Translations under genes and position numbers: made by a program
Shown here: one piece after another, positions 40,907 through 49,961 of the stretch
Position numbering within the stretch: position 1 is the first letter of the stretch
How the letters are laid out: every line of letters begins with the position of its first letter
DNA from: Psychrobacter cibarius
GTDB taxonomy: Bacteria > Pseudomonadota > Gammaproteobacteria > Pseudomonadales > Moraxellaceae
Length of the DNA stretch: 64,000 bases
Direction: 5' to 3'
NCBI RefSeq assembly: GCF_016107535.1
Contig: NZ_JABASQ010000016.1
Span: 1-64,000 of the forward strand
The notes under the pieces: generated by a model
What the model saw: the letters and a program-made list of their open reading frames with translations, nothing else
Databases searched by the model: none
Told to the model about the DNA's origin: nothing

Positions 40907-41004
40907 AATATACTCCCAAAAAGTTAAATAAATTTATTTTAGTTACTTGGAACTTAATTAATTCCAATTCGATTTTAAATATACTGATTATGTCAAAATT
41001 TAAC

Positions 41005-41178
41005 TAGGGCGTGTCATCAATTAGATTGTGAGGCTCAAAATGAGAAAAATTGTAGATAAACAAGGAAGCAATTGCCGTTAATATGAACATATTGACAAAA
41101 TTGCTGACGATGTTTAGCAAAATTTAGCCACTTTAAGACCACTAAACGTACTAATGTGCTAATTGATGACACGCCCTA
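41005..41178. mobile_element. MITE-like element with 20-bp terminal inverted repeats
   Basis: TAGGGCGTGTCATCAATTAG (41005-41024) is repeated as its exact reverse complement at 41159-41178. The 174-base element has no coding capacity. If the outer TA is a target duplication (as for several IS5/IS630-type transposons), the element proper is GGGCGTGTC...GACACGCCC. It is probably mobilised by a transposase encoded elsewhere. Its tips share the GGGCGTGTC motif with the hairpin elements at 23487 and 37754. Confidence 0.8.
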
Positions 41179-41226
41179 ATCTACAATAATATATTTTAGA
41201 AAATATAAGCATGGATAGGTTAGCTA

Positions 41227-41290
41227 TATGGTGCGCCCAACACACTAACATAATAATAATCTCTAAAAATGGTGCACGGGGCGCACCATA
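41227..41290. repeat. 12-bp perfect inverted repeat
   Basis: TATGGTGCGCCC (41227-41238) and GGGCGCACCATA (41279-41290) flank 40 bases, 52 bases downstream of the parC stop codon. There is no T tract. It may be a second small repeat element or a strong mRNA 3' structure for parC. Confidence 0.55.
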
Positions 41291-41341
41291 CGTCAACTAG
41301 GCTATTAATCGAGCTTACTCAAGCTCAAATAGCCAAACCAA

Positions 41342-43648
41342 TCACCCAACCTCAACACTCGTCACATTCTGAAAGCCACGTGGCAGCTGACCACCACGAT
41401 TGCCGCGCACACCCGTATAGTTAGCCAAATCATTTGGCTTGAGTGTCACATGGCGTTTGCCAGCAGTAATGATTAGGCTGTCTTGCTGACTGAGTGGCGT
41501 GATTGTAAGCACTTCTTCGCTTTCTTTTAACTTGATAAGTTTATTGCCTTTACCGCGTGCCTGTTCAGGTAAATCATCGAGGGAAAATATCAGTAAATAT
41601 CCAGCATTGGTCACGACAGCGATATGGTCAGGCGCTACCTTTGCATGGGTATTGTCACCATCAGCATTGGCAGTCGTTTCTACTGGCGCATCGATACGCG
41701 TAACAGGGAGCAATCGACTATCAGCCGCTAGGTTAATGATGTTTTTACCCGCTTTTTGATTGCTATCAAGATTGCCGATGGTGTTGATAAAACCATACCC
41801 TGCGGAGCTAGCGAGGATGATGCGCTGATTGTCAGCACCAGTTAATAGCTGCTCAAAGCTAGCACCTGCTGGTGGTTTTAACACACTGGTCAGAGGATCG
41901 CCTTGACCACGAGCCGAAGCAAGGCTATGCGCGTCAATACTATAGCTGCGTCCTGTGCTATCAAGCACGTATATTTTCTCATTGGATTTGCCACGGACGT
42001 GCGCTTGATAGCTGTCACCTGAACGATAACTCATGCCAGCGGCATCGACGTCATGACCTTTGGCAGCACGAATCCAACCTGCCTTTGATAGGATGGCAGT
42101 GATCGGTTCGCTCGGTACAAGGTCAGATTCTTTTAATGCTTGCGCTTCTTCGCGCTCTGCGAGTGGTGATACGCGTTCATTGCCATGTTCTTTCATATCG
42201 GCTGTTAGCTCGTCAATCATCAGATTGGTCAGACTGTCTGGATTGTCCAGATACTCTTGAATGATGGCGCGTTCGGCAGCCAGTTCATCTTGCTCGCGGC
42301 GTAGCTCAATTTCCTCTAACTTTGCTAGCTGACGCAAACGAATATCCAAAATAGCATTGGCTTGAATCTCAGTGAGGTCATAATCTTGCATTAACGATAA
42401 TTTTGGATCGTCCTCTTCACGAATGATGCGAATGACTTCGTCGATATTAAGATAAGCAATCAGCAAACCTGCGAGGATATGTAAGCGCTTGTCGATTTTA
42501 TCGAGGCGATATTGTAAGCGACGGGTGACCACTGAACGGCGACAGATTAGCCATTCATCAAGGATTTCTTTTAGGTTTTTAACCTGCGGCTTACCGTTTA
42601 GGCCAATCATATTCATATTGACGCGATAATTGCTTTCTAGATCCGTACTGGCAAACAGATGGCTCATGACGCGAGCGACATCGACCCGTGTTGATTTTAG
42701 CTCAAGTACGATACGGCAGGCATTTTCGTGATCTGACTCATCATGGATATCGGTAATCCAAGGCAGTTTTTTATCCGTCATGAGCTTAGCGATTTGCTCT
42801 TGGATTTTGTTGCCTGAGACTTGGTAAGGCAGCGCGTCAATGATGACGAGATTTTTCTCTTTAGGGTCAACATGGAACGTCGCACGCATTTTATAGCTAC
42901 CGCGTCCAGTCTCATACATCGCTTGCAAATCTTTTTTGCTGGTTATGATTTCAGCAGGGGTTGGTAGATCAGGCGCTGGTATTGATTGGGTAAGCTGCTT
43001 AACCGATAGCTCAGGATTTTTAAGCAAGCGAATCGCTGCACGCACCACCTCATTAAGATTATGCGGTGGGATATCGGTTGCCATACCGACCGCGATACCT
43101 GTCGTACCATTTAATAAAATATTGGGCAGGCGCGCAGGTAGGGTGGTTGGCTCTTGCATGGTGCCATCAAAGTTGTCTTGCCAATCGACCGTGCCTTGTC
43201 CAAGTTCTGCAAGCAAGGTATTGGCATAAGCCGACATTTTGGCTTCGGTATAACGCATGGCGGCAAAAGATTTAGGATCATCTGGGCTACCCCAATTACC
43301 TTGACCTGTAATGAGCGGATAGCGATAGCTGAACGGCTGCGCCATGAGCACCATGGCTTCATAACAAGCGCTGTCACCATGCGGATGGTATTTACCCAAG
43401 ACGTCACCGACGGTACGCGCAGATTTTTTCGCTTTTGCCGTTGATTTTAGCCCCAGCTCACTCATGGCGTAAACAATGCGACGCTGGACAGGTTTTAGGC
43501 CATCGGCGATATTTGGTAACGCCCGATCCATGATGACGTACATCGCATAGTTGAGATAGGCCTGCTCAGTGAACTCTGCGACTGAGCGAGTATCCATCGG
43601 TTCATTAGGAATAATAGGGTCAATCGTATGATCAATAACATCGGACAT
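41342..43648 (-). CDS. parC: DNA topoisomerase IV subunit A
   Basis: ParC cuts and religates DNA in topoisomerase IV, which decatenates sister chromosomes. The frame extends to 43807, but ATG 43648 gives the recognisable start [45 protein letters not shown] and 768 residues (752 in E. coli). The quinolone-determining region reads [14 protein letters not shown]; Ser93 and Glu97 correspond to E. coli Ser80 and Glu84 and are wild type. The catalytic Tyr lies in [10 protein letters not shown]. The C-terminal beta-pinwheel repeats follow residue 500. No ribosome binding site is obvious. parE is not adjacent. Confidence 0.97.
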   Translation of the reverse strand: MSDVIDHTIDPIIPNEPMDTRSVAEFTEQAYLNYAMYVIMDRALPNIADGLKPVQRRIVYAMSELGLKSTAKAKKSARTVGDVLGKYHPHGDSACYEAMVLMAQPFSYRYPLITGQGNWGSPDDPKSFAAMRYTEAKMSAYANTLLAELGQGTVDWQDNFDGTMQEPTTLPARLPNILLNGTTGIAVGMATDIPPHNLNEVVRAAIRLLKNPELSVKQLTQSIPAPDLPTPAEIITSKKDLQAMYETGRGSYKMRATFHVDPKEKNLVIIDALPYQVSGNKIQEQIAKLMTDKKLPWITDIHDESDHENACRIVLELKSTRVDVARVMSHLFASTDLESNYRVNMNMIGLNGKPQVKNLKEILDEWLICRRSVVTRRLQYRLDKIDKRLHILAGLLIAYLNIDEVIRIIREEDDPKLSLMQDYDLTEIQANAILDIRLRQLAKLEEIELRREQDELAAERAIIQEYLDNPDSLTNLMIDELTADMKEHGNERVSPLAEREEAQALKESDLVPSEPITAILSKAGWIRAAKGHDVDAAGMSYRSGDSYQAHVRGKSNEKIYVLDSTGRSYSIDAHSLASARGQGDPLTSVLKPPAGASFEQLLTGADNQRIILASSAGYGFINTIGNLDSNQKAGKNIINLAADSRLLPVTRIDAPVETTANADGDNTHAKVAPDHIAVVTNAGYLLIFSLDDLPEQARGKGNKLIKLKESEEVLTITPLSQQDSLIITAGKRHVTLKPNDLANYTGVRGNRGGQLPRGFQNVTSVEVG

Positions 43649-44199
43649 AAAATAGGGTTCACTTATCAGTTTTAATAGGTATAGATAATTGGTGCAAGCG
43701 TACAAATAGGATAGCGCTATCGTAAAGGATATTGGCAAAATTAAAAAGGCATAAGTCAGAATAGACGACAGGTCGTGACGTGCCGGGTAATGATAAAGAG
43801 AGTACACAGCGTAACTTTGTGACCTTAACAGAGCTTGCTACTGCCCTTGATAGTAAAGGTAAAAAATAGTTAACGATAAAACAATATAAAGAGTATTAAT
43901 GAATAAATGTTCGCTAATAAATCGCTGAAAAATTATCGCTTATCGCTATTAAGGTTTTGATAACTAAGATATTATTGACCGTCAAGACAGTTTGCGAACT
44001 CAAGTAGCAATCTTTTATATTGAGTAGTCTGTATAAAGTGTGTATGTTAATGAACAGAGGGCTATTTACCGCTATATTGTTTGCTCATCACCATATGATT
44101 GCCTCACAGCCAAGCCTGCGCTCTGAGTTTTTATATTTTTATCACACTGTGATTCGCATGGGTTGACGGTAGCGTACTATTACTAGGAGAGAAAAGATT
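43649..44199. promoter_or_regulatory. Divergent parC/fadD upstream region
   Basis: No supported gene lies in these 551 bases; a 29-codon frame at 43780-43869 is too short to call. ATCACA-c-TGTGAT (44141-44153) is a perfect 13-base palindrome 46 bases before the first fadD ATG and could bind a fatty-acid regulator or a CRP-like protein; this is inference. AGGAG at 44185-44189 is the fadD ribosome binding site. Confidence 0.4.
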
Positions 44200-45927
44200 A
44201 TGGAAAATCACAGTAACCTAATTCGTCGTAACGATAAAGTATGGGTCAAAACTTACGAAAAGCTTGGTATTCAATACGACATTGAGATGCCAGCCGCTAA
44301 TACTTCTTTAATCGATATATTTGAGCAGAATTTTACGAAGCACGCTGGCAAGACAGCGTTTGTCTGTATGGATGCAAAACTCTCCTACGAAGATTTAGAT
44401 CGTTATAGCAAACAAATTGCTGCCTACTTGCAATCACTTGGCTTAAAAAAAGGCGATAAAGTCGGCGTCATGATGCCAAATATTTTGCAGCTACCGGTTG
44501 CCGTATTGGGTGTGCTGCGTGCTGGCATGACCTTGGTTAACGTTAACCCGCTTTACACCTCAAAAGAGCTTGAGCATCAACTAACAGACTCTGATACCAA
44601 AGCATTATTTATTTTAGAGAACTTTGCCAAAACGTATGAAGACATTGGTAAAGACTTGGTTGACCATGTCGTCGTGACGTCGATGGGTGATTTGATGAGT
44701 CCATTAAAAGGCTTTATCGTTAATATGGTCGTGCGTCACGTGAAGAAGCTTGTACCTGACTATAACCTTAAAACCAGCACCAACTTCAAAACGGCGCTGA
44801 ATCGCTTCTCAGCCAAAAATTACAAACGTCCAGATAACATCTGCCTTGATGATATTGCTGTTTTGCAATATACCGGCGGTACCACAGGTGTTGCTAAAGG
44901 GGCGATGCTCACGCATGGTAATTTAGTCGCCAACCTGATTCAATGTGATACCTATCTTGGCGATGCTTTTGATAAGTTTGAAGGTATGGATGAGCAGCCA
45001 GTTATCATGACCGCCTTGCCGCTATATCATATCTTCTCATTTACCGTTTGCGGCATGTTTGGCTTATATCGCGGCTGTATCGGGTTACTGGTACCAAATC
45101 CACGTGATGGCGCAAGCTTAATCAAAGCTTATAAAGATTATCCACCAGCGTTTTTCCCAGCGGTCAATACGCTGTTTAATGCGTTGGCAAATAGCGATCC
45201 ATTCAAAGCCTTAGATCATAGCAAGCTTGAAATGTCGATGGGCGGTGGCATGGCAGTATTAAAAGACACCGCTGACAAATGGCAAAAAATTACTGGTAAT
45301 GTGATCGTACAAGGCTATGGTCTGTCAGAGACTTCACCTGTGGCGTCAGCAAACCCAGAAGGTACGGGCGAATTCTCAGGCAATATTGGTCTGCCGATGC
45401 CAGCGACAGACATGGCTATCTTGGATGAAGAAGGCAATGAGGTCGCACTGGGTGAGCGCGGCGAGATTTGTGTTCGTGGTCCACAGGTTATGAAAGGCTA
45501 CTGGAAACGTGATGATGCTACCGCTGAAGTCATGACCTCTGACGGTTATTTCCGTACGGGTGATATCGGCGTGATGGATGAAGAAGGCTACTTTAAAATC
45601 GTTGATCGTAAAAAGAATATGATTTTGGTATCTGGCTTTAACGTCTATCCAAACGAAGTCGAAGATGTGATGTCAGGTCATCCAAAGATTTTGGAGTGCG
45701 GTGTCATTGGTATCGAAGATGAAAAGAGCGGCGAAGTGCCAAAGATTTATGTCGTGCGTAGTGATGACAGTTTGACTAAAGAAGAAGTGCTTGCTTATAG
45801 CAAAGAGAATTTAACTGGTTATAAGCGTCCTCGTTATGTTGAGTTCATCGATGAATTACCAAAATCAAATGTCGGTAAGATTTTGCACAAAGATTTGCGC
45901 GTGCTGGAAGAAAAGAACCACGGTTAA
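44200..45927 (+). CDS. fadD: Long-chain fatty acid-CoA ligase, copy 1
   Basis: The enzyme activates fatty acids to acyl-CoA with ATP, the entry step to beta-oxidation, at the inner face of the membrane. The 575-residue product has the AMP-binding motif LQYTGGTTGVAKGAMLTHGN near 222-241, the motif VQGYGLSETSPVAS near 370, and the FACS signature region (TGDIGVMDEEGYFKIVDRKKNMILVSGFNVYPNEVED, split around 453-488). It ends with the catalytic Lys in LPKSNVGKILHKDLR. Length is near E. coli FadD (561). It lies in tandem with a paralogue at 46536, as fadD1/fadD2 do in Pseudomonas. Confidence 0.95.
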   Translation: MENHSNLIRRNDKVWVKTYEKLGIQYDIEMPAANTSLIDIFEQNFTKHAGKTAFVCMDAKLSYEDLDRYSKQIAAYLQSLGLKKGDKVGVMMPNILQLPVAVLGVLRAGMTLVNVNPLYTSKELEHQLTDSDTKALFILENFAKTYEDIGKDLVDHVVVTSMGDLMSPLKGFIVNMVVRHVKKLVPDYNLKTSTNFKTALNRFSAKNYKRPDNICLDDIAVLQYTGGTTGVAKGAMLTHGNLVANLIQCDTYLGDAFDKFEGMDEQPVIMTALPLYHIFSFTVCGMFGLYRGCIGLLVPNPRDGASLIKAYKDYPPAFFPAVNTLFNALANSDPFKALDHSKLEMSMGGGMAVLKDTADKWQKITGNVIVQGYGLSETSPVASANPEGTGEFSGNIGLPMPATDMAILDEEGNEVALGERGEICVRGPQVMKGYWKRDDATAEVMTSDGYFRTGDIGVMDEEGYFKIVDRKKNMILVSGFNVYPNEVEDVMSGHPKILECGVIGIEDEKSGEVPKIYVVRSDDSLTKEEVLAYSKENLTGYKRPRYVEFIDELPKSNVGKILHKDLRVLEEKNHG

Positions 45928-46131
45928 TCAACTAGCCTTCAGCGCCAGAGTATTTTTATGAGTGTCTGCTACTGTTTGTTAGGCACTCGTAAAGTCATCA
46001 TGATAAGTCACCACGATACTAATGATAAAAACTAAAGCTACAAACTAACGCTACGAATTAAATCTGCAAGAAACTATCAGGATGCTAAGTTGTCGTGATA
46101 GTGGTGGTTGTGATACTGGGTGTCGTGATCC

Positions 46132-46172
46132 AAAAATGGTAAGGTTGCTGGTATGCTGCCTTATCATTTTTT
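46132..46172 (+). terminator. Terminator after the first fadD
   Basis: AAAAATGGTAAGG pairs with CCTTATCATTTTTT (one G-U pair) around a 14-base loop, with a T run. The two fadD genes therefore have separate transcription. The rest of 45928-46535 holds no gene. Confidence 0.75.
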
Positions 46173-46338
46173 GTATTTATTGCTTTTTTTGTCGCTATGA
46201 CCCAGTCAGGTAGAGATAGAGAATTTTTAGCAAAACTGCTATAGTGCTTACCGACATATTTGTCTATTTATCGACGAGATGACGTTAGTTTTGCGCTATA
46301 TCTCTGATAAAACTATCAGGAATAATGTGGTTTTTAAT

Positions 46339-46351
46339 TCGGAAATTCCGA
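46339..46351. promoter_or_regulatory. Palindrome upstream of the second fadD
   Basis: TCGGAA-a-TTCCGA is a perfect 13-base palindrome about 185 bases before the second fadD ATG. It differs from the palindrome before the first copy, suggesting separate control. The regulator is unknown. Confidence 0.35.
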
Positions 46352-46535
46352 GTTATTGTGCTATTTATCAAGGACTTAACGTTGCGCTTTGATTGACAAA
46401 GCTTGTGAATGACAAACCTTTTTTGTTACCACGTTTTTTATTCACAAGCTTCTGCTGTCATTGATCAATCACAAAAAATAATGGTGTTTTCATTAGATTA
46501 TTCTACGTTTTTAACGGTAACATTTAGGGAAAATT

Positions 46536-48308
46536 ATGACCGACAGTATCAATAAAGAGACCACAAACGATAATGCTGCAATGAATAATAAAGACAGCGT
46601 ATTTCCTACTATGCCGACGATAGATAGTGACAGCCCCTGGTTGAAAACTTATGAGCGTTATGGCATTGATGCGACTATCGATATGCCTGATGACAATACC
46701 TCTTTACTTGATGTGTTTGAGCGTAACTTTAGCCGTTATGGGAAAAAAACGGCCTATATTTGTATGGGTGCATCGATCAGCTTTAAGGAATTGGATTTAT
46801 ACAGTCGCCAAATTGCCAGTTACTTACAATCATTAGGCTTGGTAACAGGTGATAAAGTTGGGGTGATGATGCCCAACCTCCTGCAATATCCAGTGGTTGC
46901 TTTGGGGATCATCCGTGCAGGTATGGTGTTGGTCAACGTCAACCCTCTATATACCAGCCGAGAGTTATCGCATCAGCTGCATGATAGTGGCACCAAAGCC
47001 CTGTTTATCGTAGAGAACTTTGCGAACACCTATCAAGAGGCAGAAGACAAAGGTCAGGTTGAGCATGTCATCGTTTGTAAGATTGGCGATATGCTAGGAA
47101 CAGTGAAAGGAGCCGTTGTTAACCTCGTTGCGCGCCATGTCAAAAAAATGATTCCGGCTTATAGTCTGCCACACAGCGTGAGTTTTAAGCACGCTTTAAA
47201 TGCAGTATCAGCCAGCAAATATAAGCGCCCTGATTTGAATTTAAGCGACGTGGCATTATTGCAATATACGGGCGGTACGACAGGGGTTGCCAAAGGTGCA
47301 ATGCTGTCCCACGGTAACTTAGTTGCCAATATGCTACAGATTAGTGCATTGATGGACAGTGCATTTGATGATGATGTTGATGACAATGATGTCATCCTGA
47401 CGGCACTACCGCTATATCATGTATTCTCATTTATGGTCTGCGGCATGTATGGCATGTACCGAGGTTATGCAGGCTTGCTTATCCCAAACCCTCGTGATTT
47501 GGATGGTTTGATTAAAGAGATGGCCAAATACAAACCCGCCTTTATCCCTGCGGTGAATACTTTGTTCAACGGTCTAGTACACAAAGACGGCTTTGCAGAC
47601 TTAGATTTCTCTAACCTAAAAGCGTCTATCGGTGGCGGTATGTCTGTCTTGCCAAGCGTGGCAAAAGAGTGGCATAAAATCACTGGTCTGCCTATCGTGG
47701 AAGGTTATGGTTTGTCAGAAACTTCACCAGTGGCTGCTTTTAACCCGATGACCATTGCTGAATTCACGGGTAAAATTGGTATCCCTGCCTCTAGCACCGA
47801 TATAATACTAATCGATGATGATGAAAATGAAGTCGCATTGGGTGATCGCGGCGAGATTTGTGTCAAAGGGCCGCAGGTGATGATAGGTTATCAAAATCGT
47901 CCAGAGGAAACAGCTGAAACGTTTACTGCCAATGGCTTTCTGAAAACTGGCGATATCGGTATTATGGACGAAAAAGGATTTATCAAAATCGTTGATCGCA
48001 AAAAAGACATGATTTTGGTCTCTGGTTTTAACGTCTATCCGAACGAAATTGAAGAAGCCATGAGCGAGCATCCAGCTGTGGTAGAATGCGGCGCTATCGG
48101 TATTCCAAACGATGACCGCGGTGAAGAGCCCAAGTTGTTTGTGGTCAAAAAAGGCGATGTGACTGAGCAAGAGTTGCTTGATTTTGGCAAAAAGCAACTG
48201 ACTGGTTACAAGCGTCCGCGTCACATACAATTCGTCGATGAATTACCAAAATCAAACGTGGGTAAAATCCTGCGTAAAGAATTGCGTAAGATGGAAGGGT
48301 TAGAATAA
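46536..48308 (+). CDS. Long-chain fatty acid-CoA ligase, copy 2
   Basis: A paralogue of the gene at 44200. The 590-residue product has a longer hydrophilic N-terminus (about 30 residues, MTDSINKETTNDNAAMNNKDS...), then follows the same fold: LQYTGGTTGVAKGAMLSHGN near 240, VEGYGLSETSPVAAFNP near 388, the FACS region with KTGDIGIMDEKGFIKIVDRKKDMILVSGFNVYPNE (split), and LPKSNVGKILRKELR at the end. All catalytic motifs are intact. AGGGAAAATT precedes the ATG. Chain-length preference may differ from copy 1; this cannot be read from sequence alone. Confidence 0.94.
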   Translation: MTDSINKETTNDNAAMNNKDSVFPTMPTIDSDSPWLKTYERYGIDATIDMPDDNTSLLDVFERNFSRYGKKTAYICMGASISFKELDLYSRQIASYLQSLGLVTGDKVGVMMPNLLQYPVVALGIIRAGMVLVNVNPLYTSRELSHQLHDSGTKALFIVENFANTYQEAEDKGQVEHVIVCKIGDMLGTVKGAVVNLVARHVKKMIPAYSLPHSVSFKHALNAVSASKYKRPDLNLSDVALLQYTGGTTGVAKGAMLSHGNLVANMLQISALMDSAFDDDVDDNDVILTALPLYHVFSFMVCGMYGMYRGYAGLLIPNPRDLDGLIKEMAKYKPAFIPAVNTLFNGLVHKDGFADLDFSNLKASIGGGMSVLPSVAKEWHKITGLPIVEGYGLSETSPVAAFNPMTIAEFTGKIGIPASSTDIILIDDDENEVALGDRGEICVKGPQVMIGYQNRPEETAETFTANGFLKTGDIGIMDEKGFIKIVDRKKDMILVSGFNVYPNEIEEAMSEHPAVVECGAIGIPNDDRGEEPKLFVVKKGDVTEQELLDFGKKQLTGYKRPRHIQFVDELPKSNVGKILRKELRKMEGLE

Positions 48309-48350
48309 AGTTGGTGCTATTTCTTTGTTAAGCCAATGACTGGCTCAAGT

Positions 48351-48391
48351 AGCGGCGCAATAGCTCGAACGAATCTTGCTATTGCGCCGCT
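48351..48391. repeat. 14-bp perfect inverted repeat between fadD copy 2 and rph
   Basis: AGCGGCGCAATAGC (48351-48364) and GCTATTGCGCCGCT (48378-48391) are exact reverse complements with a 13-base loop. There is no T tract, so it is not a standard terminator, but it would form a very stable RNA hairpin at the 3' end of the fadD mRNA. Confidence 0.6.
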
Positions 48392-48549
48392 GCCACGTTA
48401 GGATATCTCAATATTTACGTCTGCTATGGCATCCAATCATTATTTATTTTAGCTTATTAATAGTTTGCTAGATAAATGATGGTTAGCCACATAATGATAG
48501 ACACCTCATTTTATGACACCGCCTTTAAAACATTGTACTAGGGATTTTT

Positions 48550-49266
48550 ATGCGTATTGACAATCGTGAGCTTGACCAACTTCGCTCGATCAGCTTTGAG
48601 CGCCATTATACTAAGCATGCCGAAGGGTCAGTGTTAGTCAGCTTTGGTGATACCAAAGTATTGTGTACCGCTAGTGTTGAATCTGGCGTACCGCGTTGGC
48701 TCAAAGGTAAAGGCAAAGGTTGGATCACTGCTGAGTATGGCATGCTGCCACGCGCGACCAATACTCGTAACCAACGTGAAGCGGCACGCGGTAAACAATC
48801 AGGTCGTACCCAAGAAATCCAGCGTTTGATTGGTCGTAGCTTACGAGCGATGATTGACTTGAGTAAGCTGGGTGAAAATACCATTTATCTTGATTGTGAT
48901 GTTTTGCAAGCTGATGGCGGTACTCGTACTGCTAGTGTGACGGGGGCTGCTATTGCGCTTATCGATGCATTAGAGAGTATCCAAAAAAGCAAAAAATTCA
49001 AGGCAGATCCACTGATTGGTTTGGTCGCTGCGGTCTCTGTTGGTATGAAAGACGGCAAAGCGTATCTAGATCTAAACTACGAAGAAGATGCCAGCTGTGA
49101 TACCGATTTGAATGTGGTTATGACCCAAAAAGGCGAATTTATTGAGCTACAAGGAACAGCGGAAGAAAAGCCATTTACCCGCGCTCAAGCCGACGATATG
49201 CTGATTCTTGCCGAAAAAGGCATCGCTGAGTTGATTGCCATGCAAAAAACAGCCTTAGGTTGGTAG
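48550..49266 (+). CDS. rph: Ribonuclease PH
   Basis: RNase PH is a phosphate-dependent 3' exoribonuclease that trims tRNA precursors and takes part in rRNA decay, working as a ring-shaped hexamer. The 238-residue product is exactly family length and starts [44 protein letters not shown]. It has the conserved [24 protein letters not shown] and [17 protein letters not shown] stretches and the [19 protein letters not shown] phosphate/active-site region. AGGGA precedes the ATG. It is apparently a single gene, followed by a small membrane protein gene. Confidence 0.98.
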   Translation: MRIDNRELDQLRSISFERHYTKHAEGSVLVSFGDTKVLCTASVESGVPRWLKGKGKGWITAEYGMLPRATNTRNQREAARGKQSGRTQEIQRLIGRSLRAMIDLSKLGENTIYLDCDVLQADGGTRTASVTGAAIALIDALESIQKSKKFKADPLIGLVAAVSVGMKDGKAYLDLNYEEDASCDTDLNVVMTQKGEFIELQGTAEEKPFTRAQADDMLILAEKGIAELIAMQKTALGW

Positions 49267-49343
49267 TCCTATTGATGACTACTTGCTCATCGTATTTTTA
49301 TTAAAATTTTACTTTCTTATTACTCTGTAACAGGTAGTCATGC

Positions 49344-49841
49344 ATGCTCAAGCTGACAGACGATGGTGCCAAAATCACGCTACAAGATCAGCCCAAAACG
49401 ACTGAAGAGGGCATGTTTTGGTTTGGCTCAGCATTATTAATAGGAGCAGTGGCGGTTGCTTTGGCAATGAGTCTGCTGCCTGAGCGCTTGGCTATAGGGG
49501 CATTGGCGCTACTGATTATTGGTAGTTTTATCTTTAATCGAAAACGCCAACAACAGAAAAAAGCCATGGCTGGCGTTATCAGTAGCGGCATCTTGTGGCT
49601 GCGTGCTGGTGAGCTGGTGCATGACAATCAAGGTAAGCGTCAGCATATTCAGTTGACCGACGGTGATAAAATCATGCTTATTGGTGAGCAATTACAGATT
49701 ATTGATTGTGATGATATATGCAAATACCGTATTAGTGGCTTTGATAGTATCCAAGAGGCAACCGCCGCCAAAGCTATTTTGCAAGGTCAAGCATTGGGCA
49801 AGCGCCATGTAAATATCAAGATGGGTGATAATACGTCCTAG
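49344..49841 (+). CDS. Two-helix membrane protein of unknown function
   Basis: The 165-residue product has a short cytoplasmic start (MLKLTDDGAKITLQDQPKTTEEG), two close membrane helices (about 24-44 and 48-64), a basic turn (NRKRQQQKKA), and a C-terminal soluble domain with beta-rich character (ISSGILWLRAGELVHDNQGKRQHIQLTDGDKIMLIGEQLQIIDCDDICKYRISGFD, split). The tail reads FDSIQEATAAKAILQGQAL. AGGTAG precedes the ATG at a fair distance. I recognise no family. It is 77 bases after rph, possibly in the same transcript, and convergent with the WG-repeat gene. Confidence 0.8.
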   Translation: MLKLTDDGAKITLQDQPKTTEEGMFWFGSALLIGAVAVALAMSLLPERLAIGALALLIIGSFIFNRKRQQQKKAMAGVISSGILWLRAGELVHDNQGKRQHIQLTDGDKIMLIGEQLQIIDCDDICKYRISGFDSIQEATAAKAILQGQALGKRHVNIKMGDNTS

Positions 49842-49961
49842 CATTAAAAATCTAGCATGGTATCTAGATATCATAATATGTACTGACGTAACGCAATCAC
49901 TTGAACCTCACCGAATATCTGAAATACTCAGCGAGTTACTTTATTTTGTGGCTTTAATTTA

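Noticed and set aside
43360..43400. Possible quinolone-resistance substitutions in parC
   Set aside because: Ser93 and Glu97 (E. coli Ser80 and Glu84) are wild type.
43649..43807. N-terminal hydrophobic extension of parC
   Set aside because: It reads as translated intergenic DNA ([15 protein letters not shown]...); topoisomerase IV has no such segment and homology begins at ATG 43648.
43780..43869. 29-codon frame [29 protein letters not shown]
   Set aside because: It is too short, with no ribosome binding site and no family; it could be a gene remnant but cannot be supported.
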